Assembly: GCF_000701505.1 (NCBI RefSeq)
Contig: NZ_JNJB01000019.1
Location: forward strand, 1-64,000
From: Dyadobacter crusticola DSM 16708
GTDB taxonomy: Bacteria > Bacteroidota > Bacteroidia > Cytophagales > Spirosomataceae
Direction: 5' to 3'
Length of the DNA stretch: 64,000 nt
Shown here: in pieces, positions 44,632 through 53,858 of the stretch
Numbering within the stretch: the first letter of the stretch is position 1
Layout of the letters: the number at the start of each line of letters is the position of its first letter
The notes under the pieces: model-generated
What the model was told of the DNA's origin: nothing
Seen by the model: only the letters and a program-made list of their open reading frames with translations
Database searches by the model: none
Position numbers and translations under genes: made by a program

Positions 44632-45834
44632 ATGGCAATGACGTTATCAGGCACATCAGGACTTTCAGTTGAACTAGCCACTGGCAAGATCAGTGAGATC
44701 TGCGACACCGTCAGCACACACCAGGAACAACTCACCAGCTTCGGATTTTCAAGAGGCTATCTCGGCGTTTCTGTTTTCAATTACCTGTACGCCCTCCATT
44801 CCGGCGATCAAAATTACGTGGTTAAAGCCAGGCGTTCCTTCGACCAGGCCTGCGACATGATCGACGGTGATCCGGATAAAAGCTATCCCCAGGATTTTGC
44901 CGAACTCGGGGCCGTGGTGCATTACCTGTACGAGGCGAAGGTGATTGACCTGGAACCCAATGTTTTTCTCGGCGATGTAGACACCATTTTACTCCACAAG
45001 ATGCGCTTTGAGCTCAGTCAGAGGAACATAGGCGGCTTCGTCAATGGCGCATTGGGTTATGGCCTCTATTTCCTCCAGCGATGCCGTTACGACTACGAAC
45101 AGTTCCAACCCATTGTGGCCGAACTCATTCAGGGCATTCTTCAATGCGCAGTACATGTCCAGAACGGCTGTTACTGGATATCAAGACTGATGCCGAAAAA
45201 GGAAACCACCTATCTCAGCATGCCTCACGGGTCGGCAGCTATTTTACTGTTTTTTGCTAAAGCGGTTGAAATGAACCTGTTTTCTGCCGACGCGCTCCGC
45301 GATATTACCCGTAAAGCCATTGTCTATCTCAAAGCACACGAAACACACGATAAGCATTACCACTTCATCGACATCGTCCAGGAGCCGAATAAAAGCCGCT
45401 TGGCGCTGTGCTATGGGGATATGGGAATCGGGTATATGCTCCTCCGGGCAGGTATGGCATTCCGCAACGAAACATGGCGCCAGGAAGGACTCACGTTGCT
45501 CAGGAATTGCGCGACGCGGAGAAGCCAGCCGGAAACCGGCGTACTGGACGCCAGTATCCTTTTTGGCGCTACTGGTCTCGCACTGATGTTTGATCGCATC
45601 GCGCAAATCACCGGCGAAAGCGTAATGACCGAAGCGGCTGAGTTCTGGTATAATGAAATCCTGAAATGCGGAAATGCAGAGGACGGTTATGCAGGCTTCA
45701 AAGCTGCTTACAACCAATGGCATACCCATACCAACCTGGCTTTCAGTGAGGGCGTCATTGGCGTCGGGTGCGGGCTGATCAAAGGCGTAAATCCGGGAAA
45801 GGTAAACTTTGACGACCTGATCTGGCTTTTCTAA
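44632..45834 (+). CDS. LanC-like cyclase homologue lacking two zinc ligands
   Basis: A 400-residue LanC-family protein. It keeps the MPHG helix motif (His199) and the first zinc Cys in LCYGDMGIGYMLL (Cys260). The second zinc motif, normally CHG, reads ASILFGATGLALMF (310-312 is L-F-G), so the Cys and His are gone. A LanC without those ligands cannot hold zinc the normal way, so it may be a non-catalytic partner or act with a different chemistry. It starts the plus-strand operon and lies 19 bp before the second LanC. The protein otherwise has normal length. Confidence 0.88.
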   Translation: MAMTLSGTSGLSVELATGKISEICDTVSTHQEQLTSFGFSRGYLGVSVFNYLYALHSGDQNYVVKARRSFDQACDMIDGDPDKSYPQDFAELGAVVHYLYEAKVIDLEPNVFLGDVDTILLHKMRFELSQRNIGGFVNGALGYGLYFLQRCRYDYEQFQPIVAELIQGILQCAVHVQNGCYWISRLMPKKETTYLSMPHGSAAILLFFAKAVEMNLFSADALRDITRKAIVYLKAHETHDKHYHFIDIVQEPNKSRLALCYGDMGIGYMLLRAGMAFRNETWRQEGLTLLRNCATRRSQPETGVLDASILFGATGLALMFDRIAQITGESVMTEAAEFWYNEILKCGNAEDGYAGFKAAYNQWHTHTNLAFSEGVIGVGCGLIKGVNPGKVNFDDLIWLF

Positions 45835-45853
45835 CCTCACATACATTCCAACC

Positions 45854-47080
45854 ATGCAAACCATCCAGGAAGATAAGCTCACGAGCCGCATCAAGGACCA
45901 AATTCCGGCACTTACCGCACTGATCACCGAAAACCCCACGCCCAATGCCAACGTGTCCAGGGGCGAGCTCGGTACGATCCTCTATTTTTTCTACCTCTCC
46001 CGTGCAACAGGCGAAGAACATTGGAGAACGGAGGGCTTTATCCGGCTGCAAGAAATGCTGAAACGGATCACGGACAATTCAGTTGCGGAGATGATGAACC
46101 CCACCCTCGCCAGCGGGCTCTCGGGCCTGGGTATGGCACTGGAAGTGCTGATCAATGAGGGATTTATTGCCGATCAGTATGTTGATTTCCTTGATCGTTT
46201 GGATCAGTATGTTTTTGAGCATTCCCATAAAAAGATCTTGAAGGGCAATACGGATTTCCTGCATGGAGGTACGGGAGGATTTCACTACCTCTACTACCGC
46301 CTTGAACGTAATCCCCATGTTCACGCCTACCTTGTCCAATACGTTCGCAGCCTGCCCGATATCACGCAACCGTTCGGCGAGGGTGCTTTCTTCCGCAACG
46401 CTTACATCGCCAACATATCCCGACCCGGAGAGGTTAACCTGGGACTTTCGCATGGAATGGCCGCGACGATCCTGGTCCTGCTAAATCTTTACGAAGCTGG
46501 AATCGAAAAGGAGCTTACAGAGTCGCTCATCCGCAAATACATCGGATTTATTATCCACCACAAAAATACAGGGGAATACGAGCCGGGAAAACACGCCATG
46601 TTCCCCAATACCGTCATTGTGAACGATCAGGGGCAAAGCGAACCTGACGGCGGAAGTTATCAGGGTGGCTTGCGCTGGTGCTATGGCGACATGAACGTAA
46701 GCCATTTACTATACAAAGCCTCCGCATTACTTGATGAACCGCATTGGTATGACCTCGCCACCGAAACGGGGCTGGCAAGCCTCGCCATCACTGATTTTAC
46801 CCATGCCCGGTGCCACGGTTCGCTGTTCTGTCACGGCGCCACGGGTATTGCCCATTATTACGATTACCTGGGGCGTATCTCGGGATTGGACGACTACCGG
46901 TCGGGGTATCGATATTGGATGAAAGCCGCCTTTGCAGAATTTGAGAGAGAAAGGGCCGCAGGCTTGTATACCGACATTTCGAGCTTTTTCCTGGAAGGAT
47001 CGGTCGGCTCGGGGCTGGTACTCATGAATGCGTTGCTGGATGAACCCGGCTATTGGGAAAAAATATGGTTACTATCTTAA
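45854..47080 (+). CDS. lanC: Lanthionine synthetase C-like cyclase (LanC)
   Basis: A 408-residue LanC with all catalytic signatures: LSHGMAATILVLL (His200), WCYGDMNVSHLL (Cys276) and FCHGATGIAHYYDYLG (Cys326, His327), the three zinc ligands being present. It adds Cys thiols to Dha/Dhb in the precursor to form lanthionine rings. It follows the degenerate homologue and ends 11 bp before a flavin-dependent enzyme gene, so all are in one operon. Confidence 0.95.
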   Translation: MQTIQEDKLTSRIKDQIPALTALITENPTPNANVSRGELGTILYFFYLSRATGEEHWRTEGFIRLQEMLKRITDNSVAEMMNPTLASGLSGLGMALEVLINEGFIADQYVDFLDRLDQYVFEHSHKKILKGNTDFLHGGTGGFHYLYYRLERNPHVHAYLVQYVRSLPDITQPFGEGAFFRNAYIANISRPGEVNLGLSHGMAATILVLLNLYEAGIEKELTESLIRKYIGFIIHHKNTGEYEPGKHAMFPNTVIVNDQGQSEPDGGSYQGGLRWCYGDMNVSHLLYKASALLDEPHWYDLATETGLASLAITDFTHARCHGSLFCHGATGIAHYYDYLGRISGLDDYRSGYRYWMKAAFAEFERERAAGLYTDISSFFLEGSVGSGLVLMNALLDEPGYWEKIWLLS

Positions 47081-47091
47081 GTTATCGTCAT

Positions 47092-48015
47092 ATGAAAAAG
47101 CCAACCTGTGGAATTTTAGATTTCGGCTTCCGTGAGAACGGACTGAACAGCCTGCTCAAACTGGACGACGTCGTCAACTCGGCGGCCACGGCCGAAGCGC
47201 TTGGATTTTCCAGATACTGGATCAGTGAGCACCACTTTTCCCAGAAGTCACTGGCGTGGTCAAATCCGCAGGCCGTGTTGCCGGTACTCGCCTCTTCCAC
47301 CAAAAAGATTCGGGTCGGCGTGGCTGGGGTACTGCTGAACCTGTATTCGCCGTATCATGTCGCTACTTTTTTCAAGATGCTCAACAACATCTATGGGAAC
47401 CGCATTGACCTGGGTGTGGCCAATGGGAAACCGAGCACCCACGCCATCAAGTATGCGACGGGCGACGAACACCTGGGAAAAAGTGAGGTTTTCGAAGAAA
47501 AATTCGCAGCCCTCATGCATTACCTGCGCGATGACGACGATCTCTATCAGGACGGGAAAGGTGTGGTAGTGCCCCCTTACAAAGGCAATGTGCCGGATGT
47601 ATGGGCACTTTCGAGCTCTGCGTACCGTAGTAATGAGCGCATTATCAAACTCAGGATCAACGTTTCCAGATCTATTTGCCACGAATACGCCGAGCAAGGT
47701 TTTGCCAAGGACCGCCTTATCCGGCTTAGAGAGGATTATTTCGAGGCAAATGGACAGTACCCCAAAACCAATCTGGTGGTAGGTTTCATTTGCGACAAAA
47801 CCATGCAAAAAGCCAGGCGTACCGCCGAAAAGTTTAAGTCAGCCGGCCCCTGCCTGAACCTGGTGGGTTGTCCCACATATTTCCAGGAGAAAATAGCAGA
47901 GTACCAGGAAGAATATGGCGTGGATGAATTCATACTTTACAATTACAGTGTGGATTCGCGCGAAAGAAACCTCGCCATGAAACTGATCAGTAAGGCCCTT
48001 CAAATGGCTGCCTAA
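47092..48015 (+). CDS. Luciferase-like flavin-dependent oxidoreductase 1
   Basis: A 307-residue protein of the bacterial luciferase-like (LLM) TIM-barrel family: CGILDFGFRENGLNSLLKLD at the start, YWISEHHFSQKSLAWSNPQA (about 42-61) and VGVAGVLLNLYSPYHVA. ATG 47092 is 11 bp after the lanC stop; the earlier TTG frame overlaps lanC and is rejected. In actinobacterial clusters, LLM-type LanJC enzymes reduce dehydroalanine to D-alanine with F420H2. Here FMN is more likely since Bacteroidota generally lack F420. That role is inference. Confidence 0.85.
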   Translation: MKKPTCGILDFGFRENGLNSLLKLDDVVNSAATAEALGFSRYWISEHHFSQKSLAWSNPQAVLPVLASSTKKIRVGVAGVLLNLYSPYHVATFFKMLNNIYGNRIDLGVANGKPSTHAIKYATGDEHLGKSEVFEEKFAALMHYLRDDDDLYQDGKGVVVPPYKGNVPDVWALSSSAYRSNERIIKLRINVSRSICHEYAEQGFAKDRLIRLREDYFEANGQYPKTNLVVGFICDKTMQKARRTAEKFKSAGPCLNLVGCPTYFQEKIAEYQEEYGVDEFILYNYSVDSRERNLAMKLISKALQMAA

Positions 48016-48036
48016 CCCCATCAAACAACAAGTTCT

Positions 48037-48939
48037 ATGAAAGCAATAAGAATAGGGCTGATCGATTTCGGGCAGCGTTCATCTCACCTGAACAGCATGC
48101 TGAAGTTACAGGATATGATCGACTACGCCGTAACCGGCGAGGAAATGGGATTCGATAAGTTCTGGCTGGGCGAGCACCATATGCCCAAACCGGCATTGAC
48201 CTACAATAATCCCACGAACCTGGTACCAATCCTGGCAACCTATACGAAAAAAATGAGCATAGGAACTGCTGGAACGCTGATTTGCATTCACAATCCCTAC
48301 CATGTTGCCTCCTCTTATAAATTGTACAACAGCATTTTTCCAAACCGCATCGAGCTGGGCTTCGCCAATGGCATGCCCTACCAGGCTGTGGCGATGCATT
48401 CGACCGGTAAGCCCAATGAAGAGGCATATAAAGAGTTTGAGCAGAAGGTGAACGAAACTGTTACCCTCCTGAGAAAAGAGGAAGAACTCTTTCATAACGA
48501 AGGCGTAGTGCTTCCTCCCTACAAAGGTTTCTTGCCGGAACTCTGGACGCTGGGCAGCTCGGCCAACAGTTTCAAGCGCGCGCTGGCATTGGGTACCAAC
48601 CTTTGCATCTGGGCCAGCCGGGAATTTAAATCCGAACAAAAAGATCAGCTCGATGCATTTCAGCAGCAGTTTTTTGAGCTCCATGGCCGTAGTCCGCAGA
48701 TACGGTCGGTTGTAATCGGGATATGCCATCCTTCGGCCAGAACAGCTGCCAAAATTGCCCGGGAACAACAGGATGAAGATAAAATGCCGCATGGCGACGT
48801 ACACTCCTTCCACGACTTCATTCAGGAATATCGCCGCTTTTTCAACCTTCACGACTTTATGTTTTTCAATGGCATCCTGGATCCGAAATATCGGATGCAG
48901 GGCGCAGAAAAGTTGAAACAAATGCTAGCGAATAATTAA
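48037..48939 (+). CDS. Luciferase-like flavin-dependent oxidoreductase 2
   Basis: A 300-residue paralogue of the preceding gene, sharing the IGLIDFGQRSSHLNSMLKL start, FWLGEHHMPKPALTYNNPT and IGTAGTLICIHNPYHVA. The two are clearly homologous but divergent, which suggests different sites or residues on the peptide (for example Dha versus Dhb) or a heterodimer, as in LuxAB. They lie 21 bp apart. The function is inferred from the lanthipeptide context. Confidence 0.85.
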   Translation: MKAIRIGLIDFGQRSSHLNSMLKLQDMIDYAVTGEEMGFDKFWLGEHHMPKPALTYNNPTNLVPILATYTKKMSIGTAGTLICIHNPYHVASSYKLYNSIFPNRIELGFANGMPYQAVAMHSTGKPNEEAYKEFEQKVNETVTLLRKEEELFHNEGVVLPPYKGFLPELWTLGSSANSFKRALALGTNLCIWASREFKSEQKDQLDAFQQQFFELHGRSPQIRSVVIGICHPSARTAAKIAREQQDEDKMPHGDVHSFHDFIQEYRRFFNLHDFMFFNGILDPKYRMQGAEKLKQMLANN

Positions 48940-48959
48940 CTTCTTCAATATAAAGCAAT

Positions 48960-51900
48960 ATGACAGCTCGGTGTGTGGTCTTTGCCTGTTTTCTGTTCGC
49001 GTGCACTCAGGCATTCGCCCAGCAAAGGATGGTAGCCGGCCGGGTTACCTCCATTGAAAACGGTGCACCCATACCGGGGGTGAGTGTATGGGTAAAAGGC
49101 TTGACACTCGGTACAGTAACTGATTCTTTGGGAAGATACAGCATTCTGCTGCCCGGTGCAGCGCCTGCCACCCTGGTATTCAGGGGCATCGGCCTAGCTA
49201 CGAAGGAGCAGGAAGCAACAGGGACTCAGGAAGATGTTCAGCTGATCCATGGTGGAGTAGCATTGGATGAAGTGGTGGTAAATGGTTACCATACTGCTTC
49301 CCGCGACAAGACCAACGGTTCCTACGCCGTTGTCCAAGGTAAGACCATCGAAAATACCCCGTTCATCTCTCTGGACAAAGCCTTGCAGGGCCTGGTTCCG
49401 GGTTTACAGTCCGTTGGCAGCTCCGGGCAGCCGGGTTCTCTGCAAAGCGTCCGCATTCGGGGAAACGGGTCCCTGCAAGCCTCTGCGGATCCTTTGTATG
49501 TGGTCAATGGGATCGCCGTTAATGCAGGATCGCTAAAACGCAACGCACCCGGTGCCAATGCTCTCTCCGGCATTGCTGCCAACGATATCGAAAGTATTAC
49601 GATCCTGAAAGACGCAGGAGCCGCTTCCGTATACGGTTCCCGCGCTGCCAACGGGGTGGTTGTGGTTGTTTTGAAAAGTGGCCGACCAGGCCGTACTTCT
49701 TTCCGGTTTGAAAGCGAGTTCGGTTGGGTAGGGCGCGCCTACGAAAACCCCGCCAATCGTCCGCTCAACACAGGCGAATGGCGTGAACTCACCGCCGAGG
49801 GCGTTCGCAACCGTTTCCCCGAGCGCTACCCGGATATGCCGTCGGCCTTACGGTATGTGGAAGAATCCATGGGTATCAACCCGCAGGTAAACACCTCATG
49901 GCTCAAAGAAGTTACCCGGACTGGAAACAGCCGCCAGCATCATTTTTCAGTGAGCGGTGGGGACGAGAAGACGCGTTTTTATATCAGCGCTAGCCATCTC
50001 TCCCAAACTGGAAATGTCATCACGAGCAGTTTTAACAGGACTACCGGCCTGGTCACTCTGGATCATCGGGCGGGCAAAAAGCTGTCGTTGAAGACCTCGC
50101 TCCTTGTGGGGCATACCAGCCAACACGGCCCCGACAATGGCGGCGCATTTTCCAATCCTGTGCTGGCCGCCTATTTTTTGCGTCCTTCCCTTTCACCTAG
50201 CGCCCCCGACGGTTCGCCCAATATCTCCGCACCAGACTTCCCCGATGGCGGTTTGTATAATCCGGTAGCAATTGCAGCAATGGATAGCCGGAAGACCGGT
50301 CAGCTTAAAGGCATTGGCTCGCTTGCCGCTGATTACACCATTTTACGTCATTTTAAAGTCACCTCCCGTATTGGTATCGACTACCACACCCTCGAAGAAG
50401 ACAGTTATAATAACCCGCTGTATGGCGACGCCATTCTCGAAAAAGGACTTTCAGCAAGGGGATATGGACGGTATTTTAATTGGGTATGGACGAATTTGGC
50501 AGAATATAACCGGAATTTTGCAGATCGTACCTTCTCACTGCGGTTGACCGGCGGTTACGAAGCGCAGAAATCCACTTACTATTTCAATCACGCCTCGACA
50601 TATGGCCTTCCTACCAACCAGCAAATTCAGGTCCCCTCGGCCGGAACGGTCCCGGCCACGGTAGAAGGTGGTAACAGCGATTACGCATTCCTGTCCGCGT
50701 TGGGGCTGATGGACTTATTGTACCGGAACAAATGGCAACTATCAGCTAGCTTCCGACGCGACGGCTCGTCCCGGTTCGGGGATGGTCACCGGTATGGTAA
50801 CTTCTGGTCGGTGGGGCTCTCCTGGCATGTAGACAGGGAGGATTTTTTCAAAAATGTTTCCTGCATTGATGCTCTTAAAATCAGAGGTTCCTACGGTTTC
50901 AACGGGAATGCGGGCATTGGCAACTATGACTGGGAGCCCACCTATGCTTACGGTAAAACCTATAATTATGAGGGCGGGACGGGCATGGGCCCTGTCACAC
51001 CCGGCAACAACCGTCTGAGCTGGGAATTCAACAAGCCGCTCGATTTCGGCCTGGATATGACCTTATTGGGTGGGAGGATTACGCTGGTAGCGGACTGGTA
51101 TCGACGCATTACTTCAAATTTGCTCATGGACCAGCCGCTCTCCGGCACGTCGGGGTTTGCCAGTTACAAAAACAATGCGGGATCGATGTCCAACCAGGGA
51201 ATTGAAGTTGCCGTTTCAGGCCAAATTTCCCGGACAAAGGGGTTTACATGGGACCTCTCCGTAAGTATGAGCCGCAACAGGAACCGGATTGTTTCCCTTC
51301 CGGGTAATCGTGATGTCGTCACAGGAAGATTCATCCGTCGGACCGATAACGATTCACAATCCTTTTATATGCGGCAATGGGCCGGAGTAGATTCTCAGAG
51401 CGGCGTTCCTCTCTGGTGGGTAAACGGTAGCCGGGAGGAAGTTACCGGGTCTTACAATGCAGCCGCTCAGGCGCTCTCAGGCTCGGCTGCTCCACGCATC
51501 TTCGGGAGTATAGGCTCGGTTTTGACGTATCGGTCACTTAGCCTTGACCTGCAACTGTACTACTGTGCGGGCCACCGGATCTACGATGCGTGGGCCGGAT
51601 ACACGCAGAGCGACGGTGCCAATGCCAATTTCAATGTGGTATCGGCCCAGCTCGGACGCTGGCGGAAGCCCGGCGACCAAACCAACGTACCGCAATATGT
51701 GTACGGAGGGGCGAATGCGTCCAACGCTCCGTCAACGCGCTTTCTGTACCGGGGCGACTACGTCCGACTTCGCAACGTGTTACTGGCATACACCGTACCC
51801 GCCAGGATCTTACCGTTGGGCGAATCCTATGCCCTTAAACTCTACCTGCGCGGCGCTAACTTACTTACCTGGGTAAAAGACAAAAATCTCCCATACGACC

Positions 51901-51983
51901 CGGAAGCAGGTATCAGCAGCACTGTCAACTTCGACATTTTCATTCCACGGATGCTTTCTGCGGGGCTACAACTAACATTTTAA
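48960..51983 (+). CDS. SusC/RagA TonB-linked outer membrane protein (RiPP locus)
   Basis: A 1007-residue SusC-type transporter: signal peptide (about 1-20), a carboxypeptidase-regulatory domain (VAGRVTSIENGAPIPGVSVW), the plug (DEVVVNGYHTASRDKTNGSY, ALQGLVPGLQSVG, VYGSRAANGVVVVVL) and a barrel ending SAGLQLTF. There is no STN domain, unlike the copy at 19694, so it does not signal to FecR. It lies 20 bp after the second LLM gene and clearly belongs to the plus-strand lanthipeptide operon. It may take up the product or take up a nutrient tied to its synthesis. Confidence 0.93.
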   Translation: MTARCVVFACFLFACTQAFAQQRMVAGRVTSIENGAPIPGVSVWVKGLTLGTVTDSLGRYSILLPGAAPATLVFRGIGLATKEQEATGTQEDVQLIHGGVALDEVVVNGYHTASRDKTNGSYAVVQGKTIENTPFISLDKALQGLVPGLQSVGSSGQPGSLQSVRIRGNGSLQASADPLYVVNGIAVNAGSLKRNAPGANALSGIAANDIESITILKDAGAASVYGSRAANGVVVVVLKSGRPGRTSFRFESEFGWVGRAYENPANRPLNTGEWRELTAEGVRNRFPERYPDMPSALRYVEESMGINPQVNTSWLKEVTRTGNSRQHHFSVSGGDEKTRFYISASHLSQTGNVITSSFNRTTGLVTLDHRAGKKLSLKTSLLVGHTSQHGPDNGGAFSNPVLAAYFLRPSLSPSAPDGSPNISAPDFPDGGLYNPVAIAAMDSRKTGQLKGIGSLAADYTILRHFKVTSRIGIDYHTLEEDSYNNPLYGDAILEKGLSARGYGRYFNWVWTNLAEYNRNFADRTFSLRLTGGYEAQKSTYYFNHASTYGLPTNQQIQVPSAGTVPATVEGGNSDYAFLSALGLMDLLYRNKWQLSASFRRDGSSRFGDGHRYGNFWSVGLSWHVDREDFFKNVSCIDALKIRGSYGFNGNAGIGNYDWEPTYAYGKTYNYEGGTGMGPVTPGNNRLSWEFNKPLDFGLDMTLLGGRITLVADWYRRITSNLLMDQPLSGTSGFASYKNNAGSMSNQGIEVAVSGQISRTKGFTWDLSVSMSRNRNRIVSLPGNRDVVTGRFIRRTDNDSQSFYMRQWAGVDSQSGVPLWWVNGSREEVTGSYNAAAQALSGSAAPRIFGSIGSVLTYRSLSLDLQLYYCAGHRIYDAWAGYTQSDGANANFNVVSAQLGRWRKPGDQTNVPQYVYGGANASNAPSTRFLYRGDYVRLRNVLLAYTVPARILPLGESYALKLYLRGANLLTWVKDKNLPYDPEAGISSTVNFDIFIPRMLSAGLQLTF

Positions 51984-51995
51984 ATTTTGCGGCGT

Positions 51996-53381
51996 ATGAA
52001 ACCACTAGTAGCAATCCTGTTCCTGGCAGCCCTGTTCATTTCCTGCGATAAATTCTTCCTGGACCTGCATCCCTATACCGAAATCCCAATGGCTGAGGCA
52101 ATCCGGAGCGAGGACGACCTGCTCGCTGCGCTACACGGCTGCTACGCTCAGTTACGAAGCCAGAACCTATACGGACGATCACTGCCCGTGATCGGTGATC
52201 TCGCCTCGGATAATGTGTATATCTCTATCAGAAACTCGGGAAAATACCTCGCTTTTGACCAAAACCTGATCACTACCAACAATGAAGAATACAAAGGCAT
52301 CTGGTACGATGCGTACACCGCCATTATGCGGGCCAATCAGGTGATCGGCGCAAATTTACCGGAAACTGACCAGGTGAATCAATACAAAGGAGAAGCGCAT
52401 GCTATTCGCGCCTTGATGTATTTTATGCTTGTCAGGACTTTTGCCAGGCCCTTCACTTCAAATGCAGATTTCCCGGGCGTGCCGGTGGTCCTCACCCTGG
52501 ACACGTCTTTGCGACCACCTCGGAAGACCGTTCGCGAAGTATATGCGCAAATCAACCGCGATTTCGATACCGCTTTCCGGCTCATTACTATCGAAAACGG
52601 TTCCACTCGTTTCTCGAAGTATGCCGTTTTGGCTTTGGCGGCGAAGGTATCTCTTTATCAGGCACAGTACGACCAAGCCCTGACTCTGGCCAAAAAGGTC
52701 ATTGAGGCAGGAGGTTATCATATGCTTTTACCAACCAATCTGGTCGCATACTGGGCATCGGCAGGGACGCAGCCTAGCGCGGAGAAATTGGAGACCCTAC
52801 TGGAAATATCGGCAGATGAAACGTTAAATGCAGGCCCCGACGAAATGGCGTACCTATACAGCCAGTCGGCATATGGCGATTTGCTTGCAAGCGCATCTCT
52901 CGTGGACCTCTACTCACGTAGTGATATACGCAGGCTACTGGTTATAAGTGGAAAAAGGGAATCGGCAGAGAATCCGGCGTGGATCGTTCAGAAATACACC
53001 CATGTTGAAGGCGACCGTGACAACAAAAAAGTAATACGACTCTCAGAAATGTACCTCATTGCCGCAGAAGCTGCCTATCGGACGGAGCGCGAGGACGTAG
53101 CGCGCTACTACCTCAACGAACTCGTTCGGCAACGCGACCCCGTTTTTAGATACACTAGTACAGGTCCCACGCTCCTCTCCGACATTATAATTGAACGTCG
53201 TAAAGAACTTGCATTCGAAGGTGACCGTCTCCATGATCTGAACCGCCTGCAACAGGAAATACACAAAACTGATGGTCAGTTCAAAACAGTCATTCCGTTT
53301 CACCACCCTTACCGGATCGGCCCCATTCCGGAAGCCGAAATCAACGACAATCCGCACATGAGGCAAAATGAGGGATATTGA
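51996..53381 (+). CDS. SusD/RagB family lipoprotein (RiPP locus)
   Basis: A 461-residue lipoprotein (lipobox ALFISC, Cys at about 17, then DKFFLDLHPYTEI) with the SusD pattern LLAALHGCYAQLRS, YKGEAHAIRALMYFMLVR and, at the C-terminus, IIERRKELAFEGDRLHDLNR. It is paired with the SusC gene 12 bp upstream and is the last gene of the plus-strand operon. It is shorter than the SusD at 17826. The ligand could be the lanthipeptide or a glycan. Confidence 0.92.
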   Translation: MKPLVAILFLAALFISCDKFFLDLHPYTEIPMAEAIRSEDDLLAALHGCYAQLRSQNLYGRSLPVIGDLASDNVYISIRNSGKYLAFDQNLITTNNEEYKGIWYDAYTAIMRANQVIGANLPETDQVNQYKGEAHAIRALMYFMLVRTFARPFTSNADFPGVPVVLTLDTSLRPPRKTVREVYAQINRDFDTAFRLITIENGSTRFSKYAVLALAAKVSLYQAQYDQALTLAKKVIEAGGYHMLLPTNLVAYWASAGTQPSAEKLETLLEISADETLNAGPDEMAYLYSQSAYGDLLASASLVDLYSRSDIRRLLVISGKRESAENPAWIVQKYTHVEGDRDNKKVIRLSEMYLIAAEAAYRTEREDVARYYLNELVRQRDPVFRYTSTGPTLLSDIIIERRKELAFEGDRLHDLNRLQQEIHKTDGQFKTVIPFHHPYRIGPIPEAEINDNPHMRQNEGY

Positions 53382-53858
53382 ATATTTGCTCGAAGTGCGG
53401 AAGGAAGTTCATACAGGCATTGCCTAGGTATATGTTAATGATCTTACGAACATTTTCATATGCTTCACAACCGCATTGTTGCCCATCTTGCGGACAGAGC
53501 GGAGATAGTACCCGTAAACTGGCTATGAAAAGCGCAGTCAAATGAGTGGTGGGATCAAAGCTTACACGTTAGATCTTGGAAAGCCCACTACTTCGAATAG
53601 TCTGGTGAATATTTTTGAACCTGCTGATGAAAAGGAAATTGTGACCGTTGCTGAACAAAAACAATTTTACGCCATTTGGTTGAAGAGTCTTTGATTCAAA
53701 GTTCCCAGTATCAACCTTGGTCGATCACTAATCATCGATGTGTTGAACAACTTCCAAATTTATTTTTTTGCACTTTTGCATGAGATGCAAAAAGTTGAAT
53801 CGTCTATCTCTTGCTAAAATCTATTACTGTCGCCTGATATAATTATAGTTCATTACCT
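53382..53858 (+). other. Intergenic stretch with two doubtful tiny frames
   Basis: These 477 bp hold no convincing gene. One frame (TTG 53378 to TGA 53545) overlaps the SusD stop and encodes two CxxC pairs (CSKCG and CCPSCG), like a small zinc ribbon. It overlaps by ATGA the start of a second 50-residue frame (53542-53694) beginning MSGGIKAYTLDLGKPTTSNS. Both may be remnants; neither has an identified homologue here. The rest (53695-53858) is AT-rich and empty. Confidence 0.3.

Noticed and set aside
45244..45951. 235-residue minus-strand frame across the first LanC gene
   Set aside because: Antisense to two clear LanC genes and without any motif.
48106..48921. 271-residue minus-strand frame across the second LLM gene
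   Set aside because: Long but antisense to a gene with clear family motifs; GC-skewed codon shadow.
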